From Lactobacillus sp. MRS-253-APC-2B (GTDB lineage: Bacteria; Bacillota; Bacilli; Lactobacillales; Lactobacillaceae): DNA of 55,186 nucleotides. A program made the translations under genes and the position numbers. The stretch lies in the NCBI RefSeq assembly GCF_012843675.1, contig NZ_JABAFO010000010.1:1-55186 (forward strand), read 5' to 3'. Position 1 is the stretch's first letter. The number at the start of each line of letters is the position of its first letter. This document shows, one piece after another, positions 26,585 through 35,667 of the stretch. Below the pieces are notes generated by a model. The model had not been told where the DNA came from. It made no database searches and was given only the letters and a program-made list of their open reading frames with translations.

Positions 26585-27280
26585 TTAGTTGTTTTTGCGC
26601 AGCTGATTCAAAGCTGCCTGGGCCGCCTGCATTTCAGCATGCTTCTTGGAGCTGCCAATGCCTTGTGCGATCGGCTCGCCATTCACACTGACGCTGACTT
26701 TAAACTGTGGATCGTTTTCGGTGCCTTCTTCACTCAAGAGATGGTATTCAATGTCGACATCCCCATTGCGCTGCAAGAATTCCTGCAGACTGGTTTTGGC
26801 ATCAACGGCATGATCAAACCAGCCCATGTCCAGCTTAGGGAAGATAACACGATGAATAAACTTTTCGACGGCATCACGGCCTTGATCTAGGTACAGCGCA
26901 CCAATAAACGATTCAAAAATGTCACACAATAGGCTGGCCCGCTGACGTGCACCGGCCATCTCTTCACCATGGCCCAGCCGAATGTATTGATCAAAATGGC
27001 ATTCCTTGGCAAACTTGGAAAAACTGTCCTCACATACCATTGCTGCCCGTAGTCGTGTCAGTTTGCCCTGTGGCAGCTCAGGGAAGCGCTTGTAGATATA
27101 TTCAGAGACAAACAGCTGCAAAACGGCATCGCCCAAAAACTCAATTCGTTCATAGTACTTGAGCCCTTGGTGTGGATGCTCGTTAACGTATGAAGCCTGC
27201 GTAAAGGCCTCCGCCAGCAGATCTGGGTTGTTGAAATGAATGCCAAACTCCTTGGCAAGATAGTCTTCTAATTCCTTAAT
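26585..27280 (-). CDS. rnc: Ribonuclease III, probably from an ATT start
   Basis: A double-strand RNase for rRNA and mRNA processing. The RNase III domain has the signature ERIEFLGDAVLQLFVSEYIY and the second acidic set in LCDIFESFIGALYLDQG; the dsRNA-binding domain is at about 155-228 (KTSLQEFLQRNGDVDIEYHL). I start at an ATT codon (27278-27280) because AAAGGAAG stands 8 bases before it and the 231-residue length fits. No ATG/GTG/TTG is available there. The only upstream alternative, TTG at 27337, lies inside a terminator arm and has no ribosome binding site. Confidence 0.9.
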   Translation of the reverse strand: MKELEDYLAKEFGIHFNNPDLLAEAFTQASYVNEHPHQGLKYYERIEFLGDAVLQLFVSEYIYKRFPELPQGKLTRLRAAMVCEDSFSKFAKECHFDQYIRLGHGEEMAGARQRASLLCDIFESFIGALYLDQGRDAVEKFIHRVIFPKLDMGWFDHAVDAKTSLQEFLQRNGDVDIEYHLLSEEGTENDPQFKVSVSVNGEPIAQGIGSSKKHAEMQAAQAALNQLRKNN

Positions 27281-27318
27281 GGGGAAAACTTCCTTTCTGT
27301 TTGATCGAAAATCTTTGG

Positions 27319-27357
27319 AAAAAAAGACCGCCGACAAAGTAATGCTTCATCGCGGTC
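27319..27357 (-). terminator. Terminator between acpP and rnc
   Basis: GACCGC and GCGGTC (with GA/TC next to them) enclose a loop of about 16 bases and are followed by seven T on the minus strand, 13 bases after the acpP stop. It overlaps the alternative rnc TTG start. Confidence 0.7.
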
Positions 27358-27370
27358 CCGGTGATTTTGC

Positions 27371-27622
27371 TTATTTTTTGTCCTGTTGATGGGCAGCGAT
27401 GTAATCAACCACTTCACCGATCGTGCTGAGCTTTTCGGCTTCGCTGTCTTCGATTTCAGCACCAAAAGTGTCCTCGACTTCCAGAACGAATTCTACAAAG
27501 TCAATGGAATCGGCATCCAGGTCGGTCTTTAAGTTCAGGTCTTCCGTAATTTTGGCCCGATCAATGTCAAAGTGATCGGCTACGATTGATGAGACCTTGT
27601 CAAAGATTTCCTTTTTATCCAT
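27371..27622 (-). CDS. acpP: Acyl carrier protein
   Basis: 83 residues, acidic, with the 4'-phosphopantetheine site serine in DADSIDFVEFVLEVED. Carries acyl chains for fatty-acid or phospholipid synthesis with PlsX. It lies 49 bases after plsX, the classical plsX-acpP-rnc order. Confidence 0.96.
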   Translation of the reverse strand: MDKKEIFDKVSSIVADHFDIDRAKITEDLNLKTDLDADSIDFVEFVLEVEDTFGAEIEDSEAEKLSTIGEVVDYIAAHQQDKK

Positions 27623-27671
27623 CGTCTGTTCTACCTCACAATTTTAATTTGAACTAACTTTTCCTATTGTA

Positions 27672-28703
27672 TTAGTTTTTGGCTTGATTGTCCATGTTTT
27701 CCTCGGGACTGAAGTAGTCAACGGCCTCTTTGATAACGCCCGTTTGAATCATGGTGCGAATCTGACCGATCGTATTTTTAACCGCTACTTCATCAGCCGA
27801 GCCATGAGTCTTAACGACTGGTGCCTTAAGACCCAACAATACGGCCCCACCATAAGTTGACGTGCTCATCTGTTTGGCAATGTTTTTAAAAACCGGCTTT
27901 AAGAACAAATAGCCCAGCTTGGCCCGCAGACCGCCATTTAAGATTCCGTTTTTAATCAGCTTCAAAAACATCTTGGCAGTTCCCTCGGTGGCCTTTAAAG
28001 CCGCATTGGCCGTCCAGCCGTCACTGACTACGACATCCGCCTTGCCTGCCAACAGCTCGCCAGCTTCCACGTTGCCGATGAAGTTTAAGTTATCCTCTGC
28101 CTTAAGCAGCTGGTGAACCTCTTTATGCAGTCGATCACCCTTGTCTTCTTCGGCACCATTATTAAGCAGAGCCACGCGCGGATTCTTGACGCCCAGCACG
28201 CTTTCGGCATAAAAACGGCCCAGGTGCGCGTATTGAACCAGATTGCGCTCCTTGGCCTCAGCATTGGCACCACTGTCAAGGTAGACAAAACTGTGACGAT
28301 CACTGCCCGGCTCAACGATTGGCAAAACGCTGGTCAGTCCAGGACGATCGATCCCCTTGATGCGGCCAACGATCAAAAGTCCCGATGCTAAGATGGCGCC
28401 GGTATTGCCAGCAGAAAAGAACGCATCGGCCTTGCCTTCCTTAACGGCTTGAGCAGCACGAACGATTGATGAGTCTTTTTTACGGCGAATGGCCCGCACT
28501 GGTTCCTCGCCCATTTCAATTTCTTCGGTGGTTTCAATCAAATGCAGCCGCGTCTTGTCTTTAATCAGTGGCGCAACTTTTTGCGGATCGCCATACAGAT
28601 CAAACTCCAGATCCGAATACTGATCGCGTGCGGCTTCAACTCCGGCAACGATTGCCTGGGGGGCGTGGTCGCCTCCCATGGCATCTACGGCAATTTTAAT
28701 CAT
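27672..28703 (-). CDS. plsX: Phosphate acyltransferase PlsX
   Basis: Makes acyl-phosphate from acyl-ACP for glycerol-3-phosphate acylation by PlsY. 343 residues starting MIKIAVDAMGGDHAP, with the SAGNTGAILASG and NNGAEEDKGD segments of the family. Encoded 11 bases after recG; with acpP and fakA it groups lipid-supply genes here. Confidence 0.97.
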   Translation of the reverse strand: MIKIAVDAMGGDHAPQAIVAGVEAARDQYSDLEFDLYGDPQKVAPLIKDKTRLHLIETTEEIEMGEEPVRAIRRKKDSSIVRAAQAVKEGKADAFFSAGNTGAILASGLLIVGRIKGIDRPGLTSVLPIVEPGSDRHSFVYLDSGANAEAKERNLVQYAHLGRFYAESVLGVKNPRVALLNNGAEEDKGDRLHKEVHQLLKAEDNLNFIGNVEAGELLAGKADVVVSDGWTANAALKATEGTAKMFLKLIKNGILNGGLRAKLGYLFLKPVFKNIAKQMSTSTYGGAVLLGLKAPVVKTHGSADEVAVKNTIGQIRTMIQTGVIKEAVDYFSPEENMDNQAKN

Positions 28704-28714
28704 ATTTTCTCTCC

Positions 28715-30745
28715 TTAATCAAAATGCGTTTCCAGCTGATGGCGTCTGAGATATAGTACCAGCGGCTGATTCTCGTCTTTTTCATCCCAATGCGGCGTAT
28801 CCAAAAGTGCTCCGGCATCAGCCCGGGCCGTCTGCAGCATCTTTAAGTCACCGATCGGATCGCCAACCTTAAATTGTGGCAGCCCTGATTGATTGGTGCC
28901 CAAAACGTCGCCTGAGCCTCTCAGTTCAAGGTCACGCTGCGCCACTTCAAAGCCATCCGTTGTTTCAGTCATGGTCTGCATCCGCGCCTGGCCGTCTTCA
29001 GTTTTAGGATCGGCAATCAGCAAACAATAGCTCTGCCGCTGACCACGACCAACCCGGCCGCGTAATTGATGCAATTGGGCCAAGCCAAAGCGATCCGCGT
29101 CATAGATCAGCATCACTGAGGCATTCGGGTTGTCGACACCGACTTCAATCACCGTCGTTGCGACCAGTACCTGCAGCTGATTATCCTTGAATTTTTCCAT
29201 AACCGCGGCTTTTTCATCGCTGCTCATACGGCCATGCAGCAAGCCAACCTGATAGTCAGGCGCGAAATATTCAGCAAACTTTTCATATAAGTCAGTAGCA
29301 TTTTGTACATCGATTGACTCCGATTGCTCGATCAATGGACTGACCACATAGACTTGGGCACCTTTAGCCAATTCCTCTTTTAAAAACGACAGTGCCGCGC
29401 CGCTTTGATTCTCTCGCAGCCAGCGCGTTTCGATCGGCTTGCGTCCTGCCGGTAATTGATCAATGATCGAAACATCCATCTCACCATAAGTCGTAATTGC
29501 CAGCGTCCGCGGAATCGGCGTGGCCGTCATTGCCAATACGTCAGGATTATCGCCTTTTTCGCGCAGGAGCTGACGTTGGCGAACCCCAAATCGGTGCTGT
29601 TCATCGATAATGGCCAGTCCCAGATTGGCATAGTCGACCTTGTCTTGAATCAAAGCATGCGTTCCCACGATCAGATTAACGGTACCGGATTTGATCTGAT
29701 CAACCAGCTGCTGATGCTGTTTGGCCGTCATCGAACCGGTCAAAAGGCCTACATTGACGTGCGTACCTTCAAAAATTTGGGCCAGTTTGGCGGCATGCTG
29801 AGCTGCTAAAATTTCAGTTGGTGCCATTAAAGCAGCCTGATAGCCAGCATTGACCGTAGCCGCGATTGCTAGAGCAGCCACGATCGTCTTGCCTGATCCT
29901 ACGTCACCTTGCAAGAGTCGATTCATCTGATAAGGTGCACGCAGATCACGACAGATTTCGTTGACCGAGCGTTTCTGCGCGTCAGTCAGCTCAAATGGAA
30001 TCGTTTTGATGAATTCCTTGAGTTCTTGATTATTATACAAAATCTGGTTGCCATCAGCTTGGCGGTGTGCCTTGCGAATCGCCTGGAGCCGCAGCTGAAA
30101 TAAGAAAAATTCCTCATAGGCAGCTGCTTTTTGGGCCTGCTTAGCAACAAAGGGCGTGGTTGGCCAGTGCATCTGTCTGATCATTTCACGGCGCTCCATC
30201 AACTGATAGCGCTGACGCAGCGAAATCGGCAACAACGTAGCGATTACGTCTTTATATTGATCGTAGGCCTGTTTGATTAATTTGCGCAATGTTTTTTGTG
30301 AAACATGCTTGTTGGCCGGATAAATCGCACCCAGCTCCTGTTCGTGTCCTTGCGTGATCAGCTTGGTACCCAGAATCTGCTGGCGTGCAGCATCCCATTT
30401 GCCCATTACGGTGACATGCGTATTTAAAATCACACTGTTCTTTAAGTATGGCTGATTAAAAAAGGTCGTCATGACCACGTTGCGATCAACCAGCAGCCGA
30501 AAGCTCAAGCGGTTGCGGCGGTAGCCATAGCGCGTCAAAATCGGTTCAGATGTTACCGTACCATGAACCGTAACTTTTTGACGATCTTTAGCAGCACTCA
30601 GATCAGTTGGGGCAAAGTCGTCATAGCGTGATGGAAAGTACGTCAGCAGGTCCTCAACCGTTTTGATGTCCAGCGTTGCCAGATTCTCAACCGTTTTAGG
30701 CCCGACCCCTTTGATGCTTGCGACCGGATCCTGCAGACTCTTCAA
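28715..30745 (-). CDS. recG: ATP-dependent DNA helicase RecG
   Basis: A branch-migration helicase for stalled forks and Holliday junctions. 676 residues: N-terminal helical part, OB wedge domain (about 60-150), helicase motifs GDVGSGKTIVA (I), DEQHRFG (II), TATPIPRT (III) and QLRGRVGRGQRQSYC (VI region). Starts with TTG at 30745, with AAGGGGGC 6 bases upstream; no better ATG exists. Confidence 0.97.
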   Translation of the reverse strand: MKSLQDPVASIKGVGPKTVENLATLDIKTVEDLLTYFPSRYDDFAPTDLSAAKDRQKVTVHGTVTSEPILTRYGYRRNRLSFRLLVDRNVVMTTFFNQPYLKNSVILNTHVTVMGKWDAARQQILGTKLITQGHEQELGAIYPANKHVSQKTLRKLIKQAYDQYKDVIATLLPISLRQRYQLMERREMIRQMHWPTTPFVAKQAQKAAAYEEFFLFQLRLQAIRKAHRQADGNQILYNNQELKEFIKTIPFELTDAQKRSVNEICRDLRAPYQMNRLLQGDVGSGKTIVAALAIAATVNAGYQAALMAPTEILAAQHAAKLAQIFEGTHVNVGLLTGSMTAKQHQQLVDQIKSGTVNLIVGTHALIQDKVDYANLGLAIIDEQHRFGVRQRQLLREKGDNPDVLAMTATPIPRTLAITTYGEMDVSIIDQLPAGRKPIETRWLRENQSGAALSFLKEELAKGAQVYVVSPLIEQSESIDVQNATDLYEKFAEYFAPDYQVGLLHGRMSSDEKAAVMEKFKDNQLQVLVATTVIEVGVDNPNASVMLIYDADRFGLAQLHQLRGRVGRGQRQSYCLLIADPKTEDGQARMQTMTETTDGFEVAQRDLELRGSGDVLGTNQSGLPQFKVGDPIGDLKMLQTARADAGALLDTPHWDEKDENQPLVLYLRRHQLETHFD

Positions 30746-30775
30746 GAAAATGCCCCCTTTTTCTTAGTAGCTAAA

Positions 30776-30805
30776 AAGTCGTGCCGCCTGCTGACGACAC
30801 GACTT
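30776..30805 (-). terminator. Terminator between fakA and recG
   Basis: AAGTCGTG and CACGACTT form a perfect 8-bp stem with a GC-rich loop, followed by TTTTTAG on the minus strand, 25 bases past the fakA stop and just upstream of recG. Confidence 0.75.
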
Positions 30806-30830
30806 GATTACGCCAATTCAGCGCTGATAT

Positions 30831-32528
30831 TTATTCAACGGAGATCAGGTATGGGTAGACTGGTTGTCCGCCATCGTAGATCTGGACATCCAATTCATCA
30901 TCAACATCCAGAATAGCTTCTTTAATAGCTTCAGCAGTCTCTTTATCGCCATCGACCCCGTAAAGAATCGTTACGATCTCGCTGTCTTCATCCAGCATCT
31001 GCTTGACCATTTCAATTGCCGCCGTCTTAACGTCAGCGGCCGTGTTGACGATCTTGCCGTCTACGATGCCCATGAAGTCGTCTTTTTTAATCGTTTGACC
31101 ATCAATCGTAGTGTCGCGCACTGCGTTGGTAACTTCACCACTCTTAACGGTATCCAGGTTGCCTTCCATGTTAGCCTGATTTTCTTCCAGATCTGCCTCT
31201 GGATTAAATTCCAGCATTGCGCTCATGCCTTGTGCAATCGTCTTGGCATGCACAACTTTAGTCGGAATGTCGGCCACCTCAGCAGCTTGGTCAGCCGCCA
31301 TGAAGACATTGCCATTGTCTGGCAGTACCAGCGCCTGCTTGGCACCACTTTCATTGATGGCTTCGGCAATTTCTTGAATGCTTGGATTCATGGTTTGACC
31401 ACCATTGATCACGTGGGTAACGCCAAGACTTTCCAAAAGCTTGGCAATCCCATCACCGGAGGCTACAGCAATCACTGCCGTATCCAAAGCCGGCTTTTCA
31501 GCTTCCTTGGCCTTTTCCAGCGGCGTTGGCTCACCTTCGTCTTTTTCCATGATCTCCTCTTGCTGCCAGCGCATGTTGTCGACCTTGACCGTTTGCAGAT
31601 CACCAAACTGCTGACCCCAGGAAAGTACCTTGCCAGGGAATTCAGTGTGGACGTGAACCTTAACGACCTCATCGTCATTGATTACCAGCAGACTGTCACC
31701 CAGCTTGGCCAGATAGTTATAGAAGGTATCGTAGTCAAACTTTTGCGTGACCTGCTTACCGCGACCGATCCGCACCATCATCTGCGTGCAGTAGCCATAC
31801 TTGATGTCGTCAGGATTAAGCTTGCCTTGCGCACTTTGGTGATGCTTGGCATTGATCATCTCGTCGATTTGCGCATTATCAGGCTTAGCCAGGTCGTTTT
31901 CGACTACCTTGCCGCTTAATGATTCATAAAATGCCTGCAGCACGAATACCAACCCCTGACCACCAGAATCAACTACGCCGACTTCTTTTAGAACCGGCAA
32001 CAGATCAGGCGTCTTTTGCAAGGCTGTTTCGCTGACATCATAGATTTTTTCCATGATGTCAACCAGATCCTCATTACCGGCCTTAACCTCGTTCAAACCA
32101 GCCTGAGCCGATTCGCGAACAACCGTCAAAATCGTCCCTTCCGTAGGCTTCATGACTGCTTTGTAAGCCGTTTGGGCACCGTTGGCATAAGCATCAACAA
32201 AATCCTTGGCCGATAATTCCTGCTTGTCAGTACATCCCTTAGCAAAGCCACGGAAAATCTGTGACAGGATCACGCCGGAATTGCCTCGCGCACCCATCAA
32301 AAGGCCCTTTGCCAATGCTTGTGCCAAATCGCCAACGCTGGTGCTGGTAGCATCACGTTCATACTTGGCACCGCTGGCCATTGACATGCTCATGTTGGTT
32401 CCCGTATCACCATCCGGAACCGGGAATACATTCAATGAATTAATGAATTCGGCTTGAGCGTTCAGTTTGGCGGCTGCCGCTTGAACCATCTTACCAAATT
32501 CAAGATTAGTAATCTTGGTAACTGTCAA
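30831..32528 (-). CDS. fakA: Fatty acid kinase catalytic subunit FakA
   Basis: Phosphorylates FakB-bound fatty acids to acyl-phosphates for phospholipid synthesis. 565 residues; the N-terminal DAK domain has the metal-binding PVPDGDTGTNMSMSM and GARGNSGVILSQIFRG motifs, with the central and C-terminal FakB-interacting domains following. The TTG at 32528 is chosen as start because GGAGG is 8 bases ahead; the GTG at 32549 lies before the ribosome binding site. Pairs with asp23 as usual. Confidence 0.94.
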   Translation of the reverse strand: MTVTKITNLEFGKMVQAAAAKLNAQAEFINSLNVFPVPDGDTGTNMSMSMASGAKYERDATSTSVGDLAQALAKGLLMGARGNSGVILSQIFRGFAKGCTDKQELSAKDFVDAYANGAQTAYKAVMKPTEGTILTVVRESAQAGLNEVKAGNEDLVDIMEKIYDVSETALQKTPDLLPVLKEVGVVDSGGQGLVFVLQAFYESLSGKVVENDLAKPDNAQIDEMINAKHHQSAQGKLNPDDIKYGYCTQMMVRIGRGKQVTQKFDYDTFYNYLAKLGDSLLVINDDEVVKVHVHTEFPGKVLSWGQQFGDLQTVKVDNMRWQQEEIMEKDEGEPTPLEKAKEAEKPALDTAVIAVASGDGIAKLLESLGVTHVINGGQTMNPSIQEIAEAINESGAKQALVLPDNGNVFMAADQAAEVADIPTKVVHAKTIAQGMSAMLEFNPEADLEENQANMEGNLDTVKSGEVTNAVRDTTIDGQTIKKDDFMGIVDGKIVNTAADVKTAAIEMVKQMLDEDSEIVTILYGVDGDKETAEAIKEAILDVDDELDVQIYDGGQPVYPYLISVE

Positions 32529-32552
32529 AATCAATTCCTCCCGTGGCACGTC

Positions 32553-32918
32553 TTAATCATCGCCCAAAACGCGAACGCCTTGAACGTATACATTGACCGC
32601 ATTGGCCGTGACGCCCAGCATGGATTCGAGGTTGTACTTGACCTTTTCTTGGACGCTCTTGGACACTTCTGAAATCTTCGTGCCATAGCCAACAATGATG
32701 TTAACGTCAACGGAAACGCCATTGTCTTGCTGACGAACAACAACGCCCTTGCTATAGCTGTCATGCCGCAGAATCTGGTTGACGCCGTCCTTCAATGGAT
32801 TGCGACTTGCCATGCCTACCACGCCATAGTTGTCGGTAGCGGCGCCGCCTACGACCGTTGAGATCACATCATTAGCAATATCGATCGTGCCAGACTTTGT
32901 TTTAATCTTAACTGCCAT
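32553..32918 (-). CDS. Asp23/Gls24 family envelope stress protein
   Basis: 121 residues, the small YloU-type member that always accompanies fakA. Asp23 domain residues: SGTIDIANDVISTVVGGAAT and VIVGYGTKISEVSKSVQEKV. Start at 32918 (GGGAGG 9 bases before); the TTG at 32924 is too near the ribosome binding site. A membrane- or envelope-linked scaffold is inferred from the family. Confidence 0.93.
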   Translation of the reverse strand: MAVKIKTKSGTIDIANDVISTVVGGAATDNYGVVGMASRNPLKDGVNQILRHDSYSKGVVVRQQDNGVSVDVNIIVGYGTKISEVSKSVQEKVKYNLESMLGVTANAVNVYVQGVRVLGDD

Positions 32919-32962
32919 CTTCAATGGCCTCCCTTAATCGTTTGTCATCAAGTTGATATCTC

Positions 32963-32992
32963 TATCATCTTACCATAGCACAGCAATGTCAA
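32963..32992 (-). promoter_or_regulatory. Promoter of asp23-fakA
   Basis: Minus-strand perfect -35 TTGACA (32987-32992) and -10 ATGATA (32963-32968), 18 bp apart, 45 bases before the start codon. Confidence 0.55.
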
Positions 32993-33030
32993 AAAGCAAA
33001 TTAGCCCACATTGCCTGAATCTATCGACAA

Positions 33031-33059
33031 AAAAATAAGCCGCCCGCAAGGCGGACAGC
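33031..33059 (-). terminator. rpmB terminator
   Basis: GCTGTCCGC and GCGGGCGGC (with G-U pairs) form a stem around CTT, followed by a T-run with one A on the minus strand, 14 bases after the rpmB stop. Confidence 0.85.
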
Positions 33060-33072
33060 CTATGTTTTTGGA

Positions 33073-33258
33073 CTAAACCCGAGTCACTTTACCCGACTTC
33101 AGGGTACGTGCTGAAACGTAAACCTTCTTTGGCTTGCCATTTACCAAAATGGTAACCTTTTGCAGGTTTGGCTTCCAGGTACGACGACTTGAGTTAAGGG
33201 CGTGTGAACGCTTGTTGCCGAAGCGCGTCCGCTTACCGGTCATGAAATCCTTAGCCAT
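33073..33258 (-). CDS. rpmB: 50S ribosomal protein L28
   Basis: 61 residues starting [20 protein letters not shown], with [17 protein letters not shown] at the end, the L28 pattern without zinc cysteines. GAGGAGAGGAGGG precedes the ATG at 33258; the frame extends 7 codons upstream only through that ribosome binding site. Transcribed alone, divergent in regulation from its neighbours. Confidence 0.97.
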   Translation of the reverse strand: MAKDFMTGKRTRFGNKRSHALNSSRRTWKPNLQKVTILVNGKPKKVYVSARTLKSGKVTRV

Positions 33259-33325
33259 GTGGAACCCTCCTCTCCTCATCAGTTATTTTCTCCGCGCTGA
33301 GGTGCGCGCTGTAACTCACCTAAAT

Positions 33326-33354
33326 AATTTACCATAGGGGGGCTTTCAATGCAA
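33326..33354 (-). promoter_or_regulatory. rpmB promoter
   Basis: Minus-strand -35 TTGCAT (33349-33354) and -10 TAAATT (33326-33331), 17 bp apart. It begins just after the thiN stop. Confidence 0.55.
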
Positions 33355-33374
33355 TAGTTTTCTTTCAAGTATTT

Positions 33375-34058
33375 TCACTTGACACCTTGCAAAGGCCCCT
33401 GTGAATAGGCATCACGACTTTGAATAACGGCCACGATACCACTGTCAAAAGAAAAATGATTGACCGTTCCGACAAACTCGTTGCTGGACCATGAGATGGG
33501 CAGTGAGCTGTCAAAATGATCCAGATTGTACTTTTCATCCGGCAGCGTCAACCCCGTGACCGGCGTCAGATTGACAAACGCCAGATATGGCATCTGGGGG
33601 ACCTTATGAATCTCATAACTGCCTGGCTCATAAAAGTCAACTGTATTTTGCCGATCAATCAGATGAATTCGATCCAGATACTGACGGTATGGATCCATTA
33701 ATGGCGTATACAGATTGGCCAACAATTGATCGAGCCTGCCACCCGTAGTCCCCCAGATCGTAATTGATGCCGGCTGATAATGTTTCATCGCCAGTAAAAT
33801 CCCAATCTGAGTATCAGTATAGTCTTTTTCTGGTGGGTAGATGTCGACTTGCTGCACTGCAGCTTGCACTCTAGCCAACTGCTCAGGCGTGCTGGAGTCA
33901 AAGTCGCCCGCTGCATATGCGGGAACAATGCCGTGCTCAAGCAGACGAGTGGCACCTAGATCAACTCCCAGCCAGGTCTCAGAACGTCTTTTTTCAACTT
34001 GATCATAGGGAATCAGAGTTTCTGGTCCGCCCACCATGATATTGATTTTTTCGTCCAT
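33375..34058 (-). CDS. thiN: Thiamine pyrophosphokinase
   Basis: Converts thiamine and ATP to thiamine diphosphate. 227 residues; AGDFDSS and DYTDTQIGILLAM with WGTTGGRLDQLLANL form the catalytic and substrate-binding parts, and the C-terminal beta barrel (SYEIHKVPQMPYLAFVNL) completes the TPK fold. It follows rpe after a terminator (34079). The usual rsgA-rpe-thiN-rpmB order is kept. Confidence 0.95.
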   Translation of the reverse strand: MDEKINIMVGGPETLIPYDQVEKRRSETWLGVDLGATRLLEHGIVPAYAAGDFDSSTPEQLARVQAAVQQVDIYPPEKDYTDTQIGILLAMKHYQPASITIWGTTGGRLDQLLANLYTPLMDPYRQYLDRIHLIDRQNTVDFYEPGSYEIHKVPQMPYLAFVNLTPVTGLTLPDEKYNLDHFDSSLPISWSSNEFVGTVNHFSFDSGIVAVIQSRDAYSQGPLQGVK

Positions 34059-34078
34059 TAATGATTATCCTCTAAAAA

Positions 34079-34104
34079 AACGCGACGAATTGCTTCGTCA
34101 CGTT
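34079..34104 (-). terminator. Terminator between rpe and thiN
   Basis: AACGTGACGAA and TTCGTCGCGTT pair around GCAA, followed by TTTTT on the minus strand, 10 bases after the rpe stop. Confidence 0.85.
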
Positions 34105-34114
34105 TTTGTTCTGA

Positions 34115-34768
34115 TTACTTGGTAGCGTCGCGCAGTGCTTGAATGCGAGCCAGTGGGTCTTCAGCATTGTAGACGTAGGAACCAGCAACGGCAACCGTAG
34201 CCCCGGCCTTGTAGCAGTCAACAACTGTTTCATTGTTGATCCCACCGTCGATTTCAATATCAAAGTCGTAGCCATTAGCCTTCTTGATGGCATCCAATTC
34301 AGCAATCTTGGCAACCGTTTCTGGCAGGAACTTTTGACCACCAAAACCTGGGTTGACCGTCATAACCAAGACTTGGTCTACCATGTGCAGGACCGGCTTG
34401 ATCATTTCAATCGGCGTACCTGGGTTGATAACGACTTCAGCATCCTTGCCGGCGTTTTTGATCAGCTGCAGCGCACGGTGAATATGCGGCGTTGCTTCAA
34501 CGTGCACGCCAATGTTGTCGGCACCTGCTTCAGCCATCACTGGAATCAGGTGTTCTGGGTTTTGAACCATCATGTGAACATCCAGGTACATGTCCGTAAT
34601 CTGGCGGATGGCCTTAACAAAACCAGGTCCGTAAGAAATACTTGGAACAAACGTACCATCCATCACGTCAATGTGCAGTTCTTCGGCACCAGCTTGGTCA
34701 ACCAGCTTGATGTCTTTTTCAAGATTCATGTAATCGGCGCTCAAAATCGATGGAGCTACTTTAATCAT
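34115..34768 (-). CDS. rpe: Ribulose-phosphate 3-epimerase
   Basis: Interconverts ribulose-5-phosphate and xylulose-5-phosphate, central to the phosphoketolase route of heterofermenters. 217 residues; MIKVAPSILSADY at the start with the active-site segments LHIDVMDGTFVPSI, VHMMVQNP, MTVNPGFGGQ and IEIDGGIN. Start at 34768 after GAGGG; the upstream extension to 34789 overlaps rsgA and is not needed. Confidence 0.97.
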   Translation of the reverse strand: MIKVAPSILSADYMNLEKDIKLVDQAGAEELHIDVMDGTFVPSISYGPGFVKAIRQITDMYLDVHMMVQNPEHLIPVMAEAGADNIGVHVEATPHIHRALQLIKNAGKDAEVVINPGTPIEMIKPVLHMVDQVLVMTVNPGFGGQKFLPETVAKIAELDAIKKANGYDFDIEIDGGINNETVVDCYKAGATVAVAGSYVYNAEDPLARIQALRDATK

Positions 34769-34785
34769 AATCCTATTCCCTCGTT

Positions 34786-35655
34786 TCAATAGTTTGGTTT
34801 TTGGCTGACAATCAGCTCATTAAACTGAACGTAATTGTCATACCGGCTCTTCATTATTGTACCATGCTCAACCGCGTTCTTCACGGCGCAACCAGGTTCT
34901 TTTAGATGCAGGCAGCCGCGAAACTTGCATTCTGGGGCCAATTGCTGCATTTCTGGAAACAGTTTTGGCAGTTCCGTGACATCCATGTCAAAGTCTTCAT
35001 AAGAAGAAAAGCCTGGCGTATCGGCAATCAAGGCTTCGCCGACATGCAGCAGACTGACCTTGCGCGTGGTGTGTCGCCCTCTCTTCAAGGCCTGTGAAAC
35101 CTCACCCGTTGCCAGATTCAATTCTGGTGCCAGATGATTTAAAAGCGTTGATTTGCCGGCCCCGGTCTGGCCCATCATCGTAACGATATGATTACTGAGC
35201 AGCTGCTGGAGCTGAGTCAGTGATTCTTTGCCAAACGGCTGGCGTTGGGCAATCACTGCATAGCCAATCTGGCGATAGCCGTTTAAGACTGGCTGCAGCT
35301 CATGCCATTCATCATCACTTAACAGATCAGTTTTTGAAAAATAGATGACGGGTTCAATGGCTTGTTTTTCTAAAGCAATCAGCTGACGATCCAGTAAGTT
35401 GCTGGAAAACTTGGGTTGTTTGGCAGCCGTAACCACGACAGCCTGATCAACATTGGCTACTGGCGGCCGTCGCAATTGGTTTCTGCGGGGCAATACCTTT
35501 AGCAAATAGCCATCTTCAAACTCGACTTGATCGCCTACGATCGGCTTGATGCCGCGCTTGCGAAAGTTGCCACGGCCACGCGTACGAAAGACCGTACCGT
35601 CAGCAAGCACGTCAAAAAAGCCGCTGAGCGATTGTTGGATGATTCCTTGTTGCAC
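34786..35655 (-). CDS. rsgA: Ribosome small subunit GTPase RsgA
   Basis: A circularly permuted GTPase that checks late 30S maturation. 289 residues: OB fold (1-75), G4 SKTD, G1 [13 protein letters not shown]3 DTPGFSS, and the zinc knuckle [15 protein letters not shown] start at GTG 35655 (GAGG 6 bases ahead, giving the family start [13 protein letters not shown]); a TTG at 35667 would touch the prkC stop. Confidence 0.96.
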   Translation of the reverse strand: MQQGIIQQSLSGFFDVLADGTVFRTRGRGNFRKRGIKPIVGDQVEFEDGYLLKVLPRRNQLRRPPVANVDQAVVVTAAKQPKFSSNLLDRQLIALEKQAIEPVIYFSKTDLLSDDEWHELQPVLNGYRQIGYAVIAQRQPFGKESLTQLQQLLSNHIVTMMGQTGAGKSTLLNHLAPELNLATGEVSQALKRGRHTTRKVSLLHVGEALIADTPGFSSYEDFDMDVTELPKLFPEMQQLAPECKFRGCLHLKEPGCAVKNAVEHGTIMKSRYDNYVQFNELIVSQKPNY

Positions 35656-35667
35656 TTTGCACCTCAA

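Noticed and set aside
27281-27337. TTG start giving a 250-residue RNase III
   Set aside because: The start lies in the acpP terminator, has no ribosome binding site, and adds residues not typical of the family.
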